A stretch of 5,237 bases of DNA from the NCBI GenBank assembly GCA_003131925.1, contig PKWC01000228.1:1844-7080 (forward strand). The letters run 5' to 3'. Shown here piece by piece: positions 1-5,237 of this stretch. The first letter of the stretch is position 1. Each line of letters begins with the position of its first letter. The DNA comes from Alphaproteobacteria bacterium. Its GTDB lineage: Bacteria; Pseudomonadota; Alphaproteobacteria; Micropepsales; Micropepsaceae. A model generated the notes under the pieces. It had not been told where the DNA came from and did not search any database. It worked only from the letters and a program-made list of their open reading frames with translations. Both the position numbers and the translations under genes were made by a program.

Positions 1-105
1 GTTGCGAGCGCCCGCGCGTAACCATGAATGCGTAAAATTGTGGAGCAATCGCGCGGCGCTCTTTCCGCCGCAGAAGCAGTTTGCTAGCTTGCCCGTGGGC
101 TGAAT

Positions 106-117
106 GGGGGTGGGGAG
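106..117 (+). promoter_or_regulatory. G-rich ribosome binding site choosing the ATG at 120
   Basis: The run GGGGGTG at 106-112 followed by GGGGAG at 112-117 lies directly before the ATG at 120. The first part resembles the GGAGGTG core of a Shine-Dalgarno site and sits 7 bases from the ATG, a normal spacing. The second part is only 2 bases away and is probably too close to act alone. The in-frame TTG at 81 has no comparable purine run before it. The site therefore favours 120 as the start of the RcdA-like gene. This is inference from motif and spacing only. Confidence 0.45.
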
Positions 118-119
118 AA

Positions 120-635
120 ATGTCGCGTGCAGAAGCGGAAGAAGAAAAACCGCGCGGCGTGACGCAACATGCGTCTATGGATTCCATGCTTTTCGATCGT
201 ACGTTCGACGAAGGCATGTCGCTGGTCGAGGAAACGGCGCGCTATCTCGACGGCCGCGGTCGCGAAGAATCGCGGGTTTTGTCGCGGAAAGCCGCACTCC
301 TTTACGCAGGCGAGAGCATGCGCGTGACCACGCGCCTGATGCAGGCGGCGAGCTGGCTGCTCATTCAGCGCGCGGTGCGCGAAGGCGAAATGCGGGCCGA
401 AGACGCAGCGGGCGAGCGTTATCGTTTGGGATCGAAAGAAATTTGCCTCGGCGGGCGAAGCGAAGGCACCGAACATCTGCCGGGCACGTTGCGCGATCTC
501 CTGGATCGCAGCGAGCACCTCTATCGGCGTATCGCGCGGCTCGAAAAGGCAATGCTGGGCGAAAGTCCGCAGATCAGGCCAGTCGTGCAGGTGCAGTTCG
601 AACGCCTGCAGCAAAGCTTCGGCGAAGCGGTCTGA
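120..635 (+). CDS. rcdA: RcdA-like protein, DUF1465 family (cell-cycle proteolysis adaptor)
   Basis: This is a 171-residue protein of the DUF1465 family, whose studied member is Caulobacter RcdA. There RcdA is an adaptor that works with CpdR and PopA to deliver CtrA and other substrates to the ClpXP protease at the cell pole. Seen here: an acidic N-terminal tail (residues 1-20, with a run of Glu at 7-9), then the family-like segment FDEGMSLVEETARYLDG (29-45), a long helical stretch holding YAGESMRVTTRLMQAASWLL (62-81), a Gly-rich turn (about 104-122), and a third helix DLLDRSEHLYRRIARLEKAM (126-145). This matches the three-helix-bundle layout of RcdA, and about 25 C-terminal residues are probably flexible. 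The length is close to the family's usual one. I chose ATG 120 because of the G-rich site before it. TTG 81 would add 13 residues, and ATG 177 would remove 19 residues that look poorly conserved. It converges on rpmE. The family call is confident. A true role in CtrA turnover is inferred. Confidence 0.85.
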   Translation: MSRAEAEEEKPRGVTQHASMDSMLFDRTFDEGMSLVEETARYLDGRGREESRVLSRKAALLYAGESMRVTTRLMQAASWLLIQRAVREGEMRAEDAAGERYRLGSKEICLGGRSEGTEHLPGTLRDLLDRSEHLYRRIARLEKAMLGESPQIRPVVQVQFERLQQSFGEAV

Positions 636-636
636 A

Positions 637-657
637 CTGGCGGGCGGCGCCCGTCAG
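637..657. terminator. Hairpin between convergent rcdA-like gene and rpmE
   Basis: The arms at 637-645 (CTGGCGGGC) and 649-657 (GCCCGTCAG) pair over 9 bases around a 3-base loop. One position is G-U in plus-strand RNA and an A-C mismatch in minus-strand RNA. It starts two bases after the rcdA-like stop codon and covers the rpmE stop (654-656). The position between two converging genes suggests a shared terminator. There is no clear T tract after it on either strand, only a weak pyrimidine stretch (CTCTTC) on the plus side. It is therefore not a textbook intrinsic terminator and is more convincing for the plus-strand transcript. Confidence 0.4.
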
Positions 658-878
658 CTCTTCACATAATCCTTGAAGCGCTTGTTGAAGCGGGAAAGCC
701 GGCCGCCGCGGTCGACGAGATGCTGCTGTCCTCCCGTCCAGGCGGGATGCGTGCTCGGATCGATGTCGAGCGTCAGCTTCTGATCGGGCTCTCCCCAAGT
801 CGAGCGGGTCCTGTAGGTGCTCCCGTCGTTCAAAACGACCGTCACCATGTGATAATTGGGATGGATGTCCTTTTTCAT
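654..878 (-). CDS. rpmE: 50S ribosomal protein L31 (zinc-free form)
   Basis: This 74-residue protein is bacterial ribosomal protein L31, a small subunit of the 50S particle that helps form the bridge to the 30S head. It shows the family start MKKDIHPNYH (1-10), TRSTWG (24-29), the hallmark HPAWTGG (44-50) and the C-terminal RFNKRF (63-68). There is no cysteine anywhere, so this is the C-minus version without the zinc-binding Cys residues of the E. coli type. The HPAWTGG layout, rather than the longer type B (RpmE2) pattern, places it with the standard alphaproteobacterial RpmE. The start is fixed by the conserved MKKDIHP. The bases just upstream hold no strong Shine-Dalgarno site. It is transcribed alone from the promoter at 914-942. 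I see no palindrome resembling a Zur box upstream, so zinc-dependent control, known for some C-minus copies elsewhere, is not supported here. Confidence 0.97.
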   Translation of the reverse strand: MKKDIHPNYHMVTVVLNDGSTYRTRSTWGEPDQKLTLDIDPSTHPAWTGGQQHLVDRGGRLSRFNKRFKDYVKS

Positions 879-913
879 CGGCCGTCTGCCCGCAGTCTTG
901 TGGGAAGCGGCGG

Positions 914-942
914 CTTATAGGCGATCGGTTCCCGCCTGACAA
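914..942 (-). promoter_or_regulatory. Probable sigma70-type promoter of rpmE
   Basis: Read on the minus strand, TTGTCA (942-937) is followed by exactly 17 bases and then TATAAG (919-914). This is one change from the -35 consensus TTGACA and one from the -10 consensus TATAAT. Transcription would begin near 907, giving a leader of about 29 bases before the rpmE ATG. Strong housekeeping promoters suit ribosomal protein genes. The -35 lies in a short inverted repeat (CGCCT-GACA-AGGCG, 933-946), which may be chance or a small operator. Confidence 0.65.
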
Positions 943-1023
943 GGCGCGGCAGTCCGCCCGCTCCCGCGAGCCGCTTGCACACTATATTAGGTGTCGCAGG
1001 GACAGGGCATCAGGGCCGGGTGG

Positions 1024-2844
1024 ATGGCACAGACAGGCGCAGAATTCGCAAGCGACGTCCAGCGGGTGGCTGCTGCGCGGGCCAAGAGCCGCTCGCTCAG
1101 GCCGCTGCGCGACCTTCTGCCCTATCTCATGCCGTACCGGTGGCGGATTGTGACCGCCCTGGTCGCGCTTTTGTGTTCGGCAACGGTCAGCCTGCTGGTG
1201 CCGCAGGCCCTGCGCATCATGATCGATCGCGGATTCCATACCGCCGATGCAGCGCGCATCGGTCCCTATTTCCTGCCGCTCGTCATCGCCTCCGGGCTGC
1301 TCGGTATCTTCACCGCCGTCCGCTTCTACTACGTCACTTGGATCGGCGAGCGGGTGATCGCGGACATCAGGAAGGCTGTGTTCGATCACGTGCTGTCGCT
1401 CACGCCGGCGTTCTTCGAGATCACCCGCACGGGCGAAGTCCTGTCGCGGCTGACCGCGGATACGACGCTGATCCAGACCGTGATCGGCTCCTCGGTTTCG
1501 GTGGCGATGCGCAACGCCGTCATGCTCGTCGGCGGGCTCGCGCTGCTCTTCGCCACCAGCGTCAAGCTCACCGCGATCGTGCTCGCCGCCGTGCTTCTCG
1601 TCTTGTTGCCGCTCATTCTGTTCGGCCGCTGGGTGCGCGCGCTGTCGCGCCGCACTCAGGACCGCATTGCCGACACAAGCGCACGCGCCAGCGAGACGAT
1701 CAATGCGGTGCAGACCGTCCAGGCTTTCACGCAGGAGAACGCCGAGCGCGGCCGCTTCTCCCGCGCGGTCGAACTTTCGTTCGACGTTTCGATCCTGCGC
1801 ACGCGCGCCCGCGCGGTGATGACTGCAGTGGTGATCTTCGCCATTTTTTCGAGCATCGTGGGCGTTGCCTATGTGGGCGCGCATGACGTGCTGGCCCAGA
1901 CCATGACCGCCGGCCTGCTGGTTCAGTTCATCTTCTACGCTTTGATTGTGGGCCTTGGCGTGGGAGCGCTCAGCGAGATCTGGGGCGATTTGCAGCGCGC
2001 CGCAGGCGCTTCGGAACGGTTGATGGAGATTCTCCGCATCGAGCCCGAGGTGAAAGTGCCTCTTCATCCCGAGCGTGTGCCACAGCCCGCGCGGGGCGCG
2101 ATTGCGTTCCACGACGTCACGTTTCGCTATCCGTCCCGGTTGGAGCATGCTGCGCTCGACGATTTTTCGCTCGAGGTGAAACTCGGAGAAGCGATCGCGC
2201 TTGTGGGGCCGTCGGGCGCCGGAAAGACCACCGTGTTTCAGCTCGCCTTGCGCTTCTATGCGCCGCAATCGGGCACCATTCTCTTCGACGGCATCGATAT
2301 GGCGCGGCTCGATCCGGCGGAACTGCGCCACCACATCGGGCTCGTCGCCCAGGATCCCGTCATCTTCTCAGGCACGATCGCCGACAACATCCGCTACGGC
2401 CGCCACGAGGCGAGCGATGCGAAAGTGCGCGAAGCGGCAGAAGCGGCTGCCGCTGCCGAGTTCATCGAGATGCTGCCGATGGGGTATCAAAGCCTTGTCG
2501 GCGAACGTGGCACGACACTTTCGGGCGGCCAGCGCCAGCGCCTTGCGATCGCGCGCGCCATACTACGCGATGCGCCTCTGCTTCTGCTCGACGAAGCCAC
2601 AAGCGCGCTTGATGCTGAAAATGAGCGCCTCGTGCAGACGGGTCTCACCAATCTGATGGCGGGGCGCACGACCATCGTCATCGCCCATCGCCTCGCGACA
2701 ATCCAACGCCTGAAACGAATCGTCGTCATGGATGAGGGCCGCGTATTGATGGAAGGCAGCCACGCCGAGCTCGTCGCACGCGGCGGCCTCTATGCCCGTC
2801 TCGCCGACCTGCAGTTCACTACCGGCCTCGCCCGCGCGGGGTGA
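1024..2844 (+). CDS. ABC exporter half-transporter, MsbA-like (permease fused to ATPase)
   Basis: This 606-residue inner-membrane exporter joins a six-helix transmembrane domain to one ATPase domain and should act as a homodimer. The membrane segments fall near residues 41-63, 81-101, 155-177, 180-202, 264-286 and 294-314. The ATPase domain (about 350-600) is intact: A-loop Tyr369 (FRYPS), Walker A GPSGAGKTT (395-403, Lys401), Q-loop Gln443 (AQDPVIFSGT), signature LSGGQRQRLAIARA from 499, Walker B LLLLDE with Asp523 and Glu524, D-loop SALD (527-530) and switch His555 (IAHRL). The order and length fit the MsbA-related exporters common in Alphaproteobacteria. The substrate cannot be read from sequence; lipid-like or drug-like molecules are usual for the group. 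I prefer ATG 1024 over the GTG at 991, which lacks a Shine-Dalgarno site and directly follows a -10-like TATATT (983-988). With GTG the protein would be 617 residues. It is divergent from rpmE, and its last 26 bases overlap the peptidase gene on the other strand. Confidence 0.93.
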   Translation: MAQTGAEFASDVQRVAAARAKSRSLRPLRDLLPYLMPYRWRIVTALVALLCSATVSLLVPQALRIMIDRGFHTADAARIGPYFLPLVIASGLLGIFTAVRFYYVTWIGERVIADIRKAVFDHVLSLTPAFFEITRTGEVLSRLTADTTLIQTVIGSSVSVAMRNAVMLVGGLALLFATSVKLTAIVLAAVLLVLLPLILFGRWVRALSRRTQDRIADTSARASETINAVQTVQAFTQENAERGRFSRAVELSFDVSILRTRARAVMTAVVIFAIFSSIVGVAYVGAHDVLAQTMTAGLLVQFIFYALIVGLGVGALSEIWGDLQRAAGASERLMEILRIEPEVKVPLHPERVPQPARGAIAFHDVTFRYPSRLEHAALDDFSLEVKLGEAIALVGPSGAGKTTVFQLALRFYAPQSGTILFDGIDMARLDPAELRHHIGLVAQDPVIFSGTIADNIRYGRHEASDAKVREAAEAAAAAEFIEMLPMGYQSLVGERGTTLSGGQRQRLAIARAILRDAPLLLLDEATSALDAENERLVQTGLTNLMAGRTTIVIAHRLATIQRLKRIVVMDEGRVLMEGSHAELVARGGLYARLADLQFTTGLARAG

Positions 2845-4975
2845 CACCCTCGCGCAACCCCAGTTTCTGCGCCAGATACACATACGATAGCGCCCACATC
2901 TGGGCCTGCTCTTCATGCGTGGCGCCGGGTCCGTGGCCGCCTTCGAGGCTTTCGTAGAACAGCACGTCCTGTTTCATCGCCTCCATCTTCGCCGCCATCA
3001 TTCGGGCGAACACCGGCGTGACGCGGTCGTCGCTGGTTTCGGTGATGAAGAGCACCGGTGGATATTTCACGCCCGGTTTGAGATTTTCGTAGGGCGAGTA
3101 TTTCAGGATCGCGGCGCGCATCGCGGGATCGGCCGGATCTCCATATTCGCCGATCCAGGATGCGCCGGCGCCAAAATGCGTATAGCGCAGCATGTCGATC
3201 AGCGGGCGCTGGCAGACGACCGCGCCGAAGAGATCGGGACGCTCCACCATCGTCGCGGTCACGAGCAATCCGCCATTCGACGCGCCGACGCTGCCGATTT
3301 GTTTCGCCATTGCAAAGCCGCGGCGCGCGATATCCGCAGCGATGGCTTCGAAATCGTCAAAGGCGCGCTGGCGATGCGTCTTCAGCGCCGCCTGGTGCCA
3401 GGCGGGTCCGAATTCGCCGCCACCGCGGATGTTGGCCACGGCGATCGCGCCGCCCCTGGCGAGCCAGGTTTGCCCCGCGTCGAGCGGCCGGTGGCCGTCG
3501 TTCCAATACCAGGGCTCGAGCGACAATTCGAAGCCGCCATAGGAATACAGGATCGTCGGCACTGGTCCTTTCGCGGTCCTGGAATGAATCAGGAAATACG
3601 GAATCTTTGTGCCGTCCGCGGAAACTGCTTCGAACTGGTCGGATACGAGTCCGCGCGCGTCGAAGCGCTGCGGTTCGGATTTGATGCGGTCAGGCGCGGT
3701 TCGCCCCATGTAGGAGTACAGAGTTACCGGCTGCAGGAAACTTTCGAAGCTGAAATAAGCCTGCGATGTCCAGGCATCTGCGTCCGCGATGTGCGTCGAG
3801 CCGCCTGGCGGCAGACCGAGAATCGTGTCCGTCCATGCGGCCGCCGCGCTGGGACGAAATTCGTGGATTTTCCCGGTGACGTTCGCGAAGATCGACGCGT
3901 AGACCGCGTCTCGCCCCGGCGCGACATCCTCGATTGCGGCGCGCGCGTCCGGCGTGGTGAGCACGGTGTAGGTGGGCGACGTTTTTCTTTTCACGAAATC
4001 CAGCACGGGAAACGCCACAAGCGATCCTTTCGCGATTGGCTTGCCGCCTTTGGGCGTCCAGTCGTCGCGAAGGGTGAAGATCAGATTGCCGTCGGTGACG
4101 CCTTTCACATTCGCGCCAGGCGGCAGCGGCAGTTTCACTGTCCTGCCGTCCGGCGTCACAAAATAAAATTCCGACGTGAAGAAGGTGAGGCCGCGCTCCA
4201 CCAGTGGCACGATGCCATATGGCCCGTGAAAGACCGTAGGCCGCGACGCGACATCGCTATTCTTGCCTGCGAAAATCGTTTTTGCGGCCGATAGCGGCTG
4301 ACCGCGATGCCAGATCTTTACGAACCGGGGATAGCCGGACGTCGTCATCGAACCCGGACCAAAATCCGATCCGACAAGAATCGTATTATCGTCGAGCCAA
4401 GCGGCGTCCGATTTGGCAACCGGCAGTGAGAACCCGTCGATGACAAACGCCTTTTTGGCAACGTCATATTCGCGAACGGCCGACGCGTCGCCGCCGCCAG
4501 GAGACAGACGAACGAGACAGCGCTTCATGTTCGGCGCGCATTGCGCGCCCTGCCAGACCCAGGGTTCGTGTTCCGTCGCGTCGAGCCCGTCGACATCGAG
4601 CAGCACGTCCCAATCGGGTTGCGCGCGCGCGTAATCGGCAGCGGACATGCGCCGCCACACCCCGCGCACATGCGCACCATCCTGCCAGAAATTGAAGACG
4701 ACGCCGTTCTCGATGCCCGGCATCGGGATGCGGTCTTTCGCATTGAGCAGTTTCAGGATCGCGTCGTAGTCCCTGCGGTACTCGGGATCGGCCTGGAGCG
4801 CGCCAAAGGTCTTGGCGTTCTGCGCCTTCGCCCAGGCAAGAGGCCTGGCGCCGTGAATGTCGGTCAGCCAGAGCCATGGATCCGGAGAATCGGGCGTAAG
4901 TTGCACGGAGCCCAAAGCGGCGCCGGCAAGTGCGATCGCCGCCACGAGTTGCAAGCAGGGATTTCGGAGATTCAT
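2819..4975 (-). CDS. Exported prolyl oligopeptidase family serine peptidase (S9)
   Basis: This 718-residue serine peptidase belongs to the prolyl oligopeptidase (S9) family, which cuts short peptides, typically after proline. The N-terminus has Arg4, then a hydrophobic run LQLVAAIALAGAALG (8-22), which looks like a signal peptide with cleavage near residues 22-24, so the enzyme is probably periplasmic. A beta-propeller-like middle (roughly 75-430) is followed by the alpha/beta-hydrolase domain. Visible active-site parts are: oxyanion-hole Tyr479 (YSYGGF), NIRGGGEFG (515-523), nucleophile Ser566 in GASNGG, Trp607 matching the proline-pocket Trp of pig enzyme, Asp649 and Arg651 in SDDRVTP, and His681 in GGHG. 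All triad residues are present, so it should be active. Cys146 and Cys153 could form a disulfide in the periplasm. The length is in the family's normal range. The ATG at 4975 is chosen because it begins the signal peptide; its Shine-Dalgarno site is weak (GGGA, 8 bases upstream). It is convergent with the ABC exporter and not in an operon. Prolyl specificity is inferred from the family. Confidence 0.93.
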   Translation of the reverse strand: MNLRNPCLQLVAAIALAGAALGSVQLTPDSPDPWLWLTDIHGARPLAWAKAQNAKTFGALQADPEYRRDYDAILKLLNAKDRIPMPGIENGVVFNFWQDGAHVRGVWRRMSAADYARAQPDWDVLLDVDGLDATEHEPWVWQGAQCAPNMKRCLVRLSPGGGDASAVREYDVAKKAFVIDGFSLPVAKSDAAWLDDNTILVGSDFGPGSMTTSGYPRFVKIWHRGQPLSAAKTIFAGKNSDVASRPTVFHGPYGIVPLVERGLTFFTSEFYFVTPDGRTVKLPLPPGANVKGVTDGNLIFTLRDDWTPKGGKPIAKGSLVAFPVLDFVKRKTSPTYTVLTTPDARAAIEDVAPGRDAVYASIFANVTGKIHEFRPSAAAAWTDTILGLPPGGSTHIADADAWTSQAYFSFESFLQPVTLYSYMGRTAPDRIKSEPQRFDARGLVSDQFEAVSADGTKIPYFLIHSRTAKGPVPTILYSYGGFELSLEPWYWNDGHRPLDAGQTWLARGGAIAVANIRGGGEFGPAWHQAALKTHRQRAFDDFEAIAADIARRGFAMAKQIGSVGASNGGLLVTATMVERPDLFGAVVCQRPLIDMLRYTHFGAGASWIGEYGDPADPAMRAAILKYSPYENLKPGVKYPPVLFITETSDDRVTPVFARMMAAKMEAMKQDVLFYESLEGGHGPGATHEEQAQMWALSYVYLAQKLGLREGVTPRGRGR

Positions 4976-5210
4976 GACCAGTCCCGTTACCGCTTGGCTG
5001 CCACACAGAATATTTCACGGCGGGGCGGCGTGGGATAGCGCTGCCGATTGATCCGGCCCGATCACATTGGTGCGAGCAATCAACGGAGACTCTGCGTTGC
5101 GAACGCCGACATGACTGTGGTGAATCGGATTCCGGGGAACGTCAGCGCGTTGCTTAACAAGCGCCGTCGCCAGTCATCGTAGTATGTGACCGGGCTTTGG
5201 CTGTTCTTTT
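4976..5210. other. Intergenic region upstream of the S9 peptidase, no supported gene
   Basis: This stretch must hold the minus-strand control region of the peptidase gene, but I could not find a convincing -35/-10 pair. AATATT near 5009-5014 is the only AT-rich -10-like element, with no matching -35. The longest plus-strand open frame I see begins at TTG 5048 and ends at TAG 5182 (44 codons; 23 from ATG 5111). It has no ribosome binding site at a usable distance and no recognisable product. Three GANTC sites, the target of the alphaproteobacterial CcrM methylase, lie at 5088-5092, 5122-5126 and 5128-5132. Confidence 0.5.
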
Positions 5211-5237
5211 CCTCCCCCAACGTGGGGGAGGTGGCCC
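5211..5237. repeat. G/C-rich palindrome, probable partial dispersed intergenic repeat
   Basis: CCTCCCCCA (5211-5219) and TGGGGGAGG (5223-5231) are perfect reverse complements around a 3-base ACG loop, followed by TGGCCC at the window edge. There are T residues before it and none after it on the plus strand. On the minus strand the hairpin is followed by A residues. It therefore does not look like an intrinsic terminator in either direction. Similar CCTCCCCC-loop-GGGGGAGG units followed by TGGCC occur, from memory, as short repeats between genes in many alphaproteobacterial genomes. The element probably continues past the window end. The palindrome is certain; the repeat-family assignment is inference. 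Confidence 0.6.

Noticed and set aside
1..25. Possible minus-strand gene starting at the ATG at 25 and leaving the window
   Set aside because: Only eight codons are visible (MVTRGRSQ), with no Shine-Dalgarno site. This cannot be told from chance without the neighbouring sequence.
975..988. TTGCAC plus TATATT read as a -35/-10 pair for the ABC exporter
   Set aside because: The elements are only 2 bases apart, far too close for a sigma70 promoter, and the spacing does not fit a sigma54 -24/-12 site.
982..2334. A 450-codon open frame on the minus strand, antisense to the ABC exporter
   Set aside because: Its translation is rich in Arg, His, Glu and Gly with no domain or motif, and it lies wholly over a gene with every ABC motif intact. 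It is a shadow frame caused by high GC at third codon positions.
2915..4294. A 459-codon open frame on the plus strand, antisense to the S9 peptidase
   Set aside because: It has Arg- and His-heavy composition and no recognisable domain, opposite a full-length peptidase with an intact catalytic triad. It is a GC-driven shadow.
5048..5182. Possible small plus-strand gene (44 codons from TTG, 23 from ATG 5111)
   Set aside because: There is no ribosome binding site at a usable distance and no promoter or recognisable sequence, and an open frame of this length is expected by chance in this base composition.
5211..5231. Palindrome read as an intrinsic terminator
   Set aside because: On the plus strand the T residues come before the stem, not after it, and on the minus strand the stem is followed by A residues. 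No gene ends next to it within the window.
1..5237. A previously undescribed multi-gene system
   Set aside because: The four genes are complete members of known families in alternating directions, with no shared operon, no mobile-element genes and no shift in composition.

Overview
The window looks like ordinary core chromosome of a GC-rich alphaproteobacterium. Three things point that way: an RcdA/DUF1465-family protein, a family I know only from Alphaproteobacteria; a cysteine-free L31 of the alphaproteobacterial form; and high-GC codon use that is even across all genes. I cannot fix the order or genus from sequence reading alone. A Caulobacter-like, Rhizobiales-like or Micropepsales-like genome would all fit. 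I see no integrase, transposase, phage gene, tRNA, rRNA or CRISPR array.

Layout: positions 1-119 are a leader region with no gene I can support. An RcdA-like gene (120-635, +) converges on rpmE for ribosomal protein L31 (654-878, -). The 18-bp gap between them, plus the rpmE stop codon, holds a 9-bp-stem hairpin that could end transcription from both sides. rpmE has a well-formed sigma70-type promoter (914-942, -). It is divergent from a large half-size ABC exporter (1024-2844, +; 145 bp between start codons). The exporter runs tail to tail into an exported prolyl-oligopeptidase-family serine peptidase (2819-4975, -), and the two coding regions overlap by 26 bp at their 3' ends. The last 262 bases have no convincing gene and finish with a perfect 9-bp-arm palindrome that resembles a dispersed intergenic repeat unit cut by the window edge.

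How the genes relate: no two genes lie in the same direction next to each other, so there is no operon here. The four products belong to separate processes: cell-cycle proteolysis (RcdA adaptor for ClpXP), translation (L31), membrane export (ABC transporter) and periplasmic peptide breakdown (S9 peptidase). I found no evidence of a novel multi-gene system. The points worth a second look are small ones: the edge palindrome, the overlapping 3' ends, the promoter architecture of the divergent region, start-site choices, and the export signal on the S9 peptidase.
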